Positions 41,910 through 49,538 of a stretch of 64,000 bases of DNA are shown piece after piece; the stretch's first letter is position 1; every line of letters begins with the position of its first letter. The DNA is from DSUN01 sp035527715. Lineage in GTDB: Bacteria > Planctomycetota > PUPC01 > DSUN01. The stretch spans positions 1 through 64,000 of the forward strand of contig DATKZY010000021.1 of the NCBI GenBank assembly GCA_035527715.1, written 5' to 3'. Below the pieces are notes generated by a model. The model made no database searches. It saw nothing but the letters and a program-made list of their open reading frames with translations, and was not told the origin of the DNA. A program made the position numbers and the translations under genes.

Positions 41910-44212
41910 GACCCAATCGTCACCGCAGGCCGCAGAGAAAGCAACAGGACGGCAGGGCACTCGTGGTGCTGCTCTGTGTCGCTGCCGGACTCCTGTTGCT
42001 GGCCGTCCTTTTCCTGCCCGTGCTTCAGTCAGAGTCGGCCTGCGCCAGGCGGGCCACGAGGCCGGGGGCCTTGCCCCCAAAGTGTTCCACAGCCACCAAG
42101 TGCTCGACTGGTGTTTCGGCGGGGGATTCAGGCGTCTTCAACCAGCCGGGGCCGGTACGGCCCGAGCCGACCGAGCTTGCGCCCGGGGAAGACTACACGA
42201 TCGAGTACAGGAACGGGCGCCGTGTGGTTGTGCATGTTCCAGACCGACGGAACAACGGCTGGCGCAGTGGTCGCGGCGACGCCCGCCCCCTCGGCCGGCC
42301 GATGGCGGGGGAGGAGTTGTGGGTGATCGTGCCGTCGAAGGCGGAGACGCCGCCCGTCGGGCCACAATACGATACGCCGGGGACCGGCTCGATGCTGGCG
42401 AAGCTGCCGACCGAGGAGAAAGAGGTGCCGGTGCCGCTGAAGCACACGGATGTGAAGGCGGCGATCAGCGGCTATATCGCCACGGTCGAGGTGACGCAGC
42501 AGTTCCACAACCCCTACAGCGTGAAGATCGAGGCGGTCTACGTCTTCCCTCTGCCGCAGAACTCGGCGGTGAACGAGTTCGTGATGACGGTCGGCGAGCG
42601 GCGGATTCGGGGCATCATCCGCGAGCGGCAGGAGGCCGAACGCATCTACTACGCGGCGCGGCAGCAGGGCTACGTGGCCTCGCTGATGACCCAGGAACGC
42701 CCCAACATCTTCACCCAGCGCGTGGCCAACATCGAGCCGGGGAAGCAGATTGACGTGAACGTCCTCTACTTCAACACCCTGGCCTATGTGGACGGCTGGT
42801 ACGAGTTCCGCTTCCCGATGGTGGTCGGCCCGCGCTTCAACCCGCCCGGCAGCACGGAGGGGGTCGGGGCGGTCGCCCGCGGCGGCCACGGCATCTCGGG
42901 CCAGAAGACCGAGGTGCAATACCTGAAGCCCGGCGAACGGAGCGGGCACGACATCGCCCTCGCGGTGGACATTGATGCGGGAGTTGGCATCGAGGAACTG
43001 AGGAGCGTCAACCACGTCATCGCCAAGAGCCAGCCCGCGGCCGAGAAGGCGAGCGTGAAGCTCAGCCAGCTCGACAGCCTGCCGAACAAGGATTTTGTAC
43101 TACGCTACCGTGTTGCAGGGAAGACTCTCAAATCAGCAGTCATGGCCCATCGGGACAAGCGCGGCGGCTTCTTCACCCTCATGCTCTATCCGCCCGCCGA
43201 CCTGGCGAATGCCCAGCGGGCGCCGATGGAGATGATCTTCGTGCTCGACTGCTCGGGCTCGATGAACGGCAAGCCCATCGCGCAGGCCAAGAAGGCGGTC
43301 GAGCGGGCGCTGCGGAGCCTGCGGCCCGACGACACGTTCCAGCTCATCCGCTTCTCGAACAGCGCGTCGAAACTGGGCCGCGAGCCGCTCGAGGCCACGC
43401 CCGAGAACATCCGCGCCGCGCTCAACTATCTGGCGACCCTCGAGGGCGAGGGCGGCACGATGATGATCGAGGGCATTCGCGCCGCGCTCCACTACAGCCA
43501 CGAGGCGCGGCGGCTGCGCTTCGTCGCGTTCCTCACCGACGGCTTCATCGGCAACGAGGCGGAGATACTCGCCGAGGTGCAGAAGAGCATCGGCCACAGC
43601 CGCATCTTCAGCTTCGGCGTCGGCTCCAGCCCCAACGGCTACCTGCTCGACGGCCTGGCCCGCATCGGCAAGGGCGCCGCCGCCTACCTCGCCCTCAACG
43701 ACGACGCAGGCGAGGTGATGGACTACTTCTTCGGGCGCGTGAGCCATCCCGGGCTGACGGACATCGAGATGGACTGGGGCGGGATGCAGGTGGCGGACGT
43801 GTATCCGAAGCGGGTTCCCGACCTCTTCGTCGGGCGGCCGGTGATCCTGACGGGGCGGTTCACGGGCGGTGAGGCGCGGACGACCGTGCGGGTCCGCGGC
43901 AGGGTCGCGGGCGAGACGCGCGAGGTGGCCATTCCCGTGAGCCTCGACGCCGCCGAGCACAAGGGCATCCCCTTCGTGTGGGCGCGGACGCGGATCGAGG
44001 AGCTGTCGGACCTGGCGCTCGACGGGACCGACAAGGAGGCGCCCGAGCAGATCAAGCGGCTGGCCCTCGACTTCAGCCTGATGAGCGCCTACACCGCCTT
44101 CGTCGCCGTGGATTCCCTCACCAAGACCGCCGGCGACCACGGCATCAGCGTGGCGGTGCCCGTGCCCGTGCCCGACGGCGTGCGGTACGACACGACGGTG
44201 CAGGAAAGGTAA
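41906..44212 (+). CDS. Membrane-anchored VIT and von Willebrand A domain protein
   Basis: 768 aa. A membrane span (ALVVLLCVAAGLLLLAVLFL, about 18-37) follows a very basic N-terminus. Residues about 175-300 are a VIT domain (VKAAISGYIATVEVTQQFHN, AVYVFPLPQNSAVNEFVMTV, RQEAERIYYAARQQGYVASL). Residues about 440-600 are a VWA domain with the MIDAS motif DCSGS (Asp448, Ser450, Ser452), followed by GGTMMIEGI and FLTDGFIGNE. It resembles bacterial inter-alpha-trypsin-inhibitor-like proteins, which mediate metal-dependent protein contacts at the cell surface. It ends in PDGVRYDTTVQER, a tail shared with the next protein. Tight overlap with the cohesin-like gene places it in the sigma/dockerin operon. 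Confidence 0.85.
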   Translation: MRPNRHRRPQRKQQDGRALVVLLCVAAGLLLLAVLFLPVLQSESACARRATRPGALPPKCSTATKCSTGVSAGDSGVFNQPGPVRPEPTELAPGEDYTIEYRNGRRVVVHVPDRRNNGWRSGRGDARPLGRPMAGEELWVIVPSKAETPPVGPQYDTPGTGSMLAKLPTEEKEVPVPLKHTDVKAAISGYIATVEVTQQFHNPYSVKIEAVYVFPLPQNSAVNEFVMTVGERRIRGIIRERQEAERIYYAARQQGYVASLMTQERPNIFTQRVANIEPGKQIDVNVLYFNTLAYVDGWYEFRFPMVVGPRFNPPGSTEGVGAVARGGHGISGQKTEVQYLKPGERSGHDIALAVDIDAGVGIEELRSVNHVIAKSQPAAEKASVKLSQLDSLPNKDFVLRYRVAGKTLKSAVMAHRDKRGGFFTLMLYPPADLANAQRAPMEMIFVLDCSGSMNGKPIAQAKKAVERALRSLRPDDTFQLIRFSNSASKLGREPLEATPENIRAALNYLATLEGEGGTMMIEGIRAALHYSHEARRLRFVAFLTDGFIGNEAEILAEVQKSIGHSRIFSFGVGSSPNGYLLDGLARIGKGAAAYLALNDDAGEVMDYFFGRVSHPGLTDIEMDWGGMQVADVYPKRVPDLFVGRPVILTGRFTGGEARTTVRVRGRVAGETREVAIPVSLDAAEHKGIPFVWARTRIEELSDLALDGTDKEAPEQIKRLALDFSLMSAYTAFVAVDSLTKTAGDHGISVAVPVPVPDGVRYDTTVQER

Positions 44213-44224
44213 GGACCGCAACCG

Positions 44225-45082
44225 ATGTTCCACCCTGCTGCTCTCAAGGTCGTCTTGTCATCGCTCGGCTGCCTGGTGGCGGCGGGCTATGCGGTGAACA
44301 CGGCGATGGCGCCGATGGCGGTCGGCCCGGCCGCGTTGCCGGCCGCCGACGGCCGGCAGTATACCGATGGCGAGGTGCGCCTGGGCTTCTCGCGCCGCGC
44401 CCAGCTCGCCTTCCCTGCCAAGCTGGCGGTCTACGAGCAGACCTTGCCCAACAACGGTTACGGGATCCGCGACAACGAGTCGATCGAGGAGATCGTCAAG
44501 TTGCTCGGGGCGGAGAGCAAGCTCTACCAGACGGTGGTCCTGGCGCCGCCGATCGTGCAGGGCGACGCGAATCTGCTCGAGCTGCGCCGCGCGGCCGCCG
44601 CGCACCGGGCCGACCTCACGCTCCTGGTCCGCAGCGAGTTCCGCATCCGCACCTGGCCGAGCGTGCTGTCGGTCCTCGACCTCACCATTCTCGGCGCCTA
44701 CCTGCTCCCTACGTGGGGCGCCGAGGTAGAATCCCGCGTCACCGCCCATCTCGTGGACACCCGCAACGGCCTCATCTACCATTCGGCGATTCGGCAGGAG
44801 CGGTGGGAGGGCTCCGTGTCGTTCGCCCGACGGGGCAGCGCGGTGGACCGGCATCGCCGCGAGCTGGCCCTCCAGAACCTCACCGAGGCCATCGAGGACG
44901 TCCAGGCGAGCCTCGTGCACGCCGAGCGGCTGGCGAAGGAGCCCGTCGCCGACCCGCCGGTGTTCGACACCTGGAGCGCCGCCCCGAGGCGGCCCGAGCC
45001 GTCGGCGCCCCCCCAGGCCCCGCCGGCCCGCGGCGCATCCCCCGACGGCGTGCGCTACGACACGGCCGGGCAGGAGCGGTGA
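44225..45082 (+). CDS. Uncharacterised exported protein sharing a C-terminal tail with the VIT/VWA protein
   Basis: 285 aa, 12 bp after the VIT/VWA gene. An N-terminal hydrophobic segment (VVLSSLGCLVAAGYAV) is a signal peptide or anchor; the Cys does not sit in a good lipobox. The middle (PAKLAVYEQTLPNNGYGIRD, LELRRAAAAHRADLTLLVRS) resembles lipoproteins that test for the existence of a partner, but I do not recognise the family. The C-terminal region is Pro-rich and ends PDGVRYDTAGQER, nearly the same as the tail of the preceding protein. Probably a periplasmic partner of the VIT/VWA protein. Confidence 0.65.
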   Translation: MFHPAALKVVLSSLGCLVAAGYAVNTAMAPMAVGPAALPAADGRQYTDGEVRLGFSRRAQLAFPAKLAVYEQTLPNNGYGIRDNESIEEIVKLLGAESKLYQTVVLAPPIVQGDANLLELRRAAAAHRADLTLLVRSEFRIRTWPSVLSVLDLTILGAYLLPTWGAEVESRVTAHLVDTRNGLIYHSAIRQERWEGSVSFARRGSAVDRHRRELALQNLTEAIEDVQASLVHAERLAKEPVADPPVFDTWSAAPRRPEPSAPPQAPPARGASPDGVRYDTAGQER

Positions 45083-45105
45083 GGGCCAATTGCCGATTCC
45101 AGAGA

Positions 45106-45176
45106 GATGGGACCGATGGGACCTATGGGACGACCTGGTTGGTCCGATAGGTCCCATGGGTCCCATAGGTCCCATT
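45106..45176. repeat. GGGACC word-repeat hairpin
   Basis: ATGGGACCGATGGGACC words on the left, GGTCCCATGGGTCCCATAGG words on the right. Lies in the gap between two plus-strand genes of the cluster and may end or attenuate the upstream transcript. Confidence 0.8.
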
Positions 45177-45251
45177 GATCTTCCCCCACCCAAGCCGTAT
45201 CCTGTTGGCATGCGTGGCGTTTCCGTGCCCTCACCATGAAAGGAGCCTGCG

Positions 45252-46415
45252 ATGAGGCGGCTTGCGAGCTGGGCGTTGGTGGTCGGGTGCGTGTTGGCCC
45301 TCAGCGGCTGCATGATGACGCCGATGGGCTTTGCCTCGGCCGAGAGGATGGCCGCGCCGGGCTCAGATGGCGAGCCGGTCCACGCCGCCACGGTCGAGCA
45401 CCCGAAGCTCGACCCCGAGCGCAGCCAGCGGCTCGTGGTCTACAATGCGGTGGTGCGCCTGGTGGTCGAGCGGCTCACCGATTCGCTCCAGCAGATCAAG
45501 ACGATGGCCGAGGGGATGGGCGGCTACATGCAGGAGATGAGCGGCACGTCGATCACCGTCAAGGTGCCGGCGAACAAGTTCCACGAGGCCGTGGCGGCGG
45601 TGGAGAAGCTCGGCGAGGTCGTCGCCAAGGAAATCAAGGGCACCGACGTGACCGAGCAGGTGCGCGACCTGCGCATCCGCCTCCAGAACGACGAAGCGCT
45701 CCGCCAGCGCCTGCTGAAGCTCCTCGAGAAGAGCGACAAGGTCGAGGACACGCTGAAGGTGGAGAGGGAGCTGACCCGCGTGACCGAATCCATCGAGCTG
45801 ATCAAGGGCAAGCTCCAGTACGTCGAGAGCCAGGTGGCCTTCTCGACGCTCACGGTGCACGTGAACTCGCCGCTGCCGCAGCGGCAGCTCGAGACGGAGA
45901 TTCCCTTCGCCTGGGTGCGCGAGCTGGGTAGCGACCTCACGCGCGGCACGGCGGGCCGCACGTCGCGCGGGCTCGGCCCGTTGCGCGGCATCAAGCTCCG
46001 CCTGCCCGATGCGTACATCAAGTATTACGAGGACGCCGACGAGACGCGGGCGATGTCGGCCGACGAGGTGCTGGTGCGGCTGCGGCGGCACGAGAACTAC
46101 AAGGGCGGCGACCTGGAGTTCTGGGCGACGCTGGTGCGCCGGGCGCTCGTGGCGCAGCGGGCCTTCGCCCTCAAGGAGCCGAGCGACCTGCGGCTCCGCA
46201 CGGGCGTGGCCGCGCGCGTGCTCGCGGGCAGTAAGGAGATCGGCGGGAAGCCCTACGGCTACCTCATCGCCGTCATCGCGCGCAAGGGCCACGTCTACAC
46301 GTTCGAGGCGTGGGGGCCGCAGGAGAAGTTCGCGGCGCACCGCGCGAAGCTCGAGGCGGCGATTTGCTCGATCCGCGTGGGGCCGCTGCTGCGGCTACTG
46401 CTGACCCTGCTTTGA
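45252..46415 (+). CDS. DUF4349-type lipoprotein
   Basis: 387 aa; ATG after AAAGGAG. Lipoprotein signal MRRLASWALVVGCVLALSGC with Cys20 as lipidation site. Residues about 55-220 match DUF4349: RLVVYNAVVRLVVERLTDSL, GGYMQEMSGTSITVKVPANK, then a coiled-coil (VEDTLKVERELTRVTESIEL) and VESQVAFSTLTVHV. The C-terminal part (about 250-375) is a second domain ending with a membrane-facing hydrophobic run (LLRLLLTLL). DUF4349 proteins are envelope proteins of unknown function. It is the last member of the plus-strand surface cluster, and its 3' end overlaps the convergent ParB-like gene by 21 bp. Confidence 0.8.
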   Translation: MRRLASWALVVGCVLALSGCMMTPMGFASAERMAAPGSDGEPVHAATVEHPKLDPERSQRLVVYNAVVRLVVERLTDSLQQIKTMAEGMGGYMQEMSGTSITVKVPANKFHEAVAAVEKLGEVVAKEIKGTDVTEQVRDLRIRLQNDEALRQRLLKLLEKSDKVEDTLKVERELTRVTESIELIKGKLQYVESQVAFSTLTVHVNSPLPQRQLETEIPFAWVRELGSDLTRGTAGRTSRGLGPLRGIKLRLPDAYIKYYEDADETRAMSADEVLVRLRRHENYKGGDLEFWATLVRRALVAQRAFALKEPSDLRLRTGVAARVLAGSKEIGGKPYGYLIAVIARKGHVYTFEAWGPQEKFAAHRAKLEAAICSIRVGPLLRLLLTLL

Positions 46416-46940
46416 CGCCGAGAGCTTGTAAGCAGCGCCGAGCTTCCAGTCGCGGCGCAGCTCGGCCCGGCGTTTCTCCCAGGCCTCCGAGCCCTCGCCG
46501 ATGCGGTCCGCGATCGGCACGTCGCGGATGTGCATCGTCTTGCCGCCGCCCACGGCGTCGGCGATGCGGGCGAACTCGGCGTCCAGCTCCACGTTCGTGG
46601 CCGAGAGGACGATGGCCGTGACTGTGCGCTCGCCGAGGTCCCACTTCACCCGGGCGCGGGTGTGGCCGTCCACGATGAACGACGTGCCGAGCCTGCCCCT
46701 GTAGACCATGATGGGCTCGTCGGCGCGGAAGCCTTCCTCGCGGACGAGCCTGTACTTGACCAGCTCGATCTCCGACTGCGTGGCCACCAGCTCGTCGAGG
46801 TGCAGCTCGCACTCGTGGTGGCGGAACTCGGCGCCGAACTTCCGTTGCGCGTAGTCCACCCACACGCGCACGGCGGGCTCGGCGTGCTCCCAGTCCTTCT
46901 GCTCGCGGGGGATGCGGACGCTCGGTGTGCCCTTCTCCAT
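46395..46940 (-). CDS. Solitary ParB-like nuclease/CTPase-fold protein
   Basis: 181 aa; ATG after AGGAGG. The core LHLDELVATQSEIELVKYRL then MVYRGRLGTSFIVDGHTRAR follows the ParB/sulfiredoxin-like pattern (the DGHxRxxA box). The helix-turn-helix and dimer domains of chromosomal ParB are missing and no parA is nearby, so it is unlikely to be a segregation protein. Small proteins of this type occur in phage, conjugative and defence contexts. Its stop lies inside the end of the DUF4349 gene on the opposite strand. Confidence 0.65.
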   Translation of the reverse strand: MEKGTPSVRIPREQKDWEHAEPAVRVWVDYAQRKFGAEFRHHECELHLDELVATQSEIELVKYRLVREEGFRADEPIMVYRGRLGTSFIVDGHTRARVKWDLGERTVTAIVLSATNVELDAEFARIADAVGGGKTMHIRDVPIADRIGEGSEAWEKRRAELRRDWKLGAAYKLSASKQGQQ

Positions 46941-47075
46941 GACGCCTCCTGGCGACAGCCCTCCGGGACAGCATACCCCGCTCTCGGGGCGGCCGCAAGC
47001 GGCGCGTGGCGCTTGCGGGCCGCGCGCCGGCGGCTAGAATGGTCTCGGGGGGAACGTGGGTGAAGGAGGATGGGA

Positions 47076-47555
47076 ATGCTCAGATGGCCGTCTTGCGTGT
47101 TGTCGGTGGCGCTTGCGTTGGCGGGCTGCGTGCGGCCGATGCCGCGGGGCATGGTGGACCCCCACGTGCTGCAATTCCGCGCCGTGGCCGACGAGGCGGG
47201 GGAGGGCACAGAAACGATGGTCGTCCGCGAGGGAGGCAATAAGGAGGTGCTGCACCTGCGGAAGGAGGCCCTGCTCACCGCGGCCGACGTGCGCTCGGCC
47301 CGGGCAGGGACCCAGCCCCAACTGGGTGAGGCGACGGTGTATCTGACCTTCACGGAGGAGGGGCGACGGAAGTTCTTCGAAGCAACGAAGGTGAGCGTCG
47401 GTCGCCGGCTGGCGATTGTCGTGGAGGGGCGCCTGCTCTCCGCGCCGACCGTTCAGCACCCCATCCAGGGCGATGCGGTCATCACGGGAGACTTCACGCG
47501 CGACGAGGCGCGGGCGCTGGCCGCCAAGATCAACGCCGCGAGGAAGGGGCGCTGA
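47076..47555 (+). CDS. Lipoprotein with SecDF P1-head-like domain
   Basis: 159 aa from ATG 47076, since AGGAGG sits directly against the earlier ATG at 47070. Lipoprotein signal ending ALALAGC. The C-terminal half (ATVYLTFTEEGRRKFFEATK, RLAIVVEGRLLSAPTVQHPI, GDAVITGDFTRDEARALAAK) matches the P1 head subdomain of SecD, the periplasmic part that moves during protein export. The SecD membrane part is absent. It may be a periplasmic accessory or a protein that borrowed the fold. It stands alone between two minus-strand genes. Confidence 0.75.
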   Translation: MLRWPSCVLSVALALAGCVRPMPRGMVDPHVLQFRAVADEAGEGTETMVVREGGNKEVLHLRKEALLTAADVRSARAGTQPQLGEATVYLTFTEEGRRKFFEATKVSVGRRLAIVVEGRLLSAPTVQHPIQGDAVITGDFTRDEARALAAKINAARKGR

Positions 47556-47567
47556 GGCCTCCCGCCG

Positions 47568-47822
47568 TCATCCTTGGCCGCCCTTCCGCACGGCAATCGA
47601 GATGGGAATGAGGAAGCCGAGGACGACGAGGAGCAGCGAGCAGGCGATGGCGGCCAACAGGCCGATGACGAGCTGGCCCTCCGTGAGCTGAAGCCTGCAG
47701 AGCTTCAGCACCGCGATCACAAAGAGGGCGACCGCGGCCACGAAGCAGACGAGCTGCCCCAGCCGCGCGTCAAAGAAGTCCGTCGTCACACGGGCCTTGG
47801 CCAGGCGAGCGATCGGCCCCAT
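47568..47822 (-). CDS. Small two-span membrane protein
   Basis: 84 aa from ATG 47822, which follows GAGGAG at 8 bp; the frame is open further upstream but without start signals. Two hydrophobic segments, VCFVAAVALFVIAVLKLC and LVIGLLAAIACSLLLVVLGF, flank a short charged loop. No family recognised. Convergent with the SecDF-P1-like lipoprotein, 12 bp apart. Confidence 0.6.
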   Translation of the reverse strand: MGPIARLAKARVTTDFFDARLGQLVCFVAAVALFVIAVLKLCRLQLTEGQLVIGLLAAIACSLLLVVLGFLIPISIAVRKGGQG

Positions 47823-48221
47823 CCCAGTTCTCCTCGATCGAGGGCGCGTCGGACCTCCACCATCATCCAGGATACCACGGGGAGAGGGGAAGTCAAGGCG
47901 CGCGCGAAGGCGTGCGGGGCAACTTCGAACCGGATGTGTAGGCTGGCCGTGTCGGCGGCTTGACATGCACAGCAGGCGCAACCACCGCCGCAGAACGGCC
48001 CTCAACCGCAGGGATGGTGCCGCGAGCATGATTGCACACTTGTACAAGTCTGCAACTATCTCCAGAGGGCACACCACGGCCTCTCATAGGGCCGCTCGCG
48101 CCTGGCTGGCCGTGCGCGGCCCTGTGGCTACGCCTCGATGGCGGCCCCGCCTTGACTCCACCGATGCCCTGTGGTAATGCTACTCCTGCGTTGTTGGCAA
48201 CAACACCCTCGTTCAGGAGGA
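47823..48221. other. Gap with two short palindromes upstream of GH172 gene
   Basis: No supported gene. Contains a perfect palindrome ACTTGTACAAGT (48038-48049) and GTTGTTG-G-CAACAAC (48190-48204). The second lies 17 bp before the GH172 start and could be an operator for a LacI-type or other dimeric regulator. Both are single occurrences, so this is weak. Confidence 0.35.
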
Positions 48222-49286
48222 ATGCTCGTGGACGCGCTGCCTCGACTGGGCCTGGGGCTGGGGAGCCTGCCGCTGCTGTCGGATGCCGAGACCCGCTCGA
48301 TCTCGGCGGAGAACCCGAACGGCGAGAAGGCCGGCGGGGCCAGGGAGAAGCCCGACGAGAAGAGCGCCGCCTCGATGCTCGGACAGGGCTGGAAGGTCCG
48401 CCCCTGCATCACCCTCGGGCCCGGCCAGACCGTGACCCTCGCCGACATCAAAGGCCCAGGAATCATCCAGCACATCTGGATCACCGTGCGCGAGACGGCC
48501 TATCGCGACTGCCTGCTGCGGGTCTACTGGGACGGCGAGGAGACGCCCTCGGTCGAGGTGCCGCTGGGCGACTTCTTCTGCAACGGCCACGCGCTCCGCT
48601 ACAACGTCGTCTCCCTGCCCATCTGCGTGAACCCCTCGGGCGGCTTCAACTGCTACTTCCCCATGCCCTTCCGCAAGCGGGCGCGCGTGACCATCGAGAA
48701 CCAGCGCTCCGAGGCCATCGGCGGCTTCTTCTACCAGATCACCTACGCCCTCCAGCCCGTGCCCGACGAAGCGGCCTGCCTCCACGCCCAGTGGCGCCGC
48801 TCCGACACCACCCGCCAATACCCCGAACACGTCCTCCTCGACGGCGTGAAGGGCAAGGGCCACTACGTCGGCACCTTCATGGCCTGGACCCAGCTCTCCA
48901 ACGGCTGGTGGGGCGAGGGCGAGATCAAGTTCTTCATGGACGGCGACAAGGAGTATCCGACGATCTGCGGCACGGGCACCGAGGACTATTTCTGCGGCGC
49001 CTGGGGCTTCGGCGGGCAGACCTATTCGACCCCGTTCCTCGGCTATCCCCTCTACAGCAAGCCCGAGGGCCAGGTGCCGCGGCACGGACTCTACCGCTGG
49101 CACATCCTCGACCCGATTCGCTTCAAGAGCGACCTGAAGGTCACGATGCAGGCGCTCGGCTGGTGGCCGAACCACAAGTTCCAGCCGCTCACCGACGACA
49201 TTGCGTCGGTGGCCTACTGGTATCAGGCCGAGCCGCACGCGGCCTTCCCCGCGATGCCGCCCGTCCACGAGCGCTACTCGCGCTGA
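48222..49286 (+). CDS. DUF2961 / GH172-family glycoside hydrolase
   Basis: 354 aa from ATG 48222; GTG 48228 has better spacing to AGGAGG and is an equally good choice. The sequence follows the DUF2961 (GH172) jelly-roll pattern: KGPGIIQHIWITVRETAYRD, LLRVYWDGEETPSVEVPLGD, FFCNGHALRYNVVSLPICVN, SGGFNCYFPMPFRKRARVTI, then MDGDKEYPTICGTGTEDYF with the conserved GTGTEDY. GH172 members act on fructofuranosides and arabinofuranosides. No signal peptide is seen, so a cytoplasmic enzyme is likely. No other sugar gene is adjacent. Confidence 0.87.
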   Translation: MLVDALPRLGLGLGSLPLLSDAETRSISAENPNGEKAGGAREKPDEKSAASMLGQGWKVRPCITLGPGQTVTLADIKGPGIIQHIWITVRETAYRDCLLRVYWDGEETPSVEVPLGDFFCNGHALRYNVVSLPICVNPSGGFNCYFPMPFRKRARVTIENQRSEAIGGFFYQITYALQPVPDEAACLHAQWRRSDTTRQYPEHVLLDGVKGKGHYVGTFMAWTQLSNGWWGEGEIKFFMDGDKEYPTICGTGTEDYFCGAWGFGGQTYSTPFLGYPLYSKPEGQVPRHGLYRWHILDPIRFKSDLKVTMQALGWWPNHKFQPLTDDIASVAYWYQAEPHAAFPAMPPVHERYSR

Positions 49287-49438
49287 GGCGGAGAGAAGAG
49301 GGGATTCACCACAGAGGACACAGAGGAAGACACCGAGAAGAGGCATCTTGGGTCGCGGCCGGGAAGGTCCCTGCCGCGCAAGGCGCCCACCCATGCGCGA
49401 CGGGGGGTGAGCGCCGGGGGGGGCGGGGGGCAAGCCGT

Positions 49439-49494
49439 CCAAGATGATCAAGATGATCACGCGCGCGCAATGGGGGGTGATCACCTTGACGGGG
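49439..49494. repeat. AAGATGATCA hairpin repeat, copy 2
   Basis: CCAAGATGATCAAGATGATC then CGCGCGCGCAA, as at 26448-26502, with a less complete right arm (TGATCACCTTGA). Together with ACCACAGAGGACACAGAGG words at 49309-49327 it fills the 49287-49538 gap between convergent genes. Confidence 0.8.
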
Positions 49495-49538
49495 CAGGGG
49501 CGGCAGCCGGTCCATAGCCATAAGACGTTGAGCACCAA

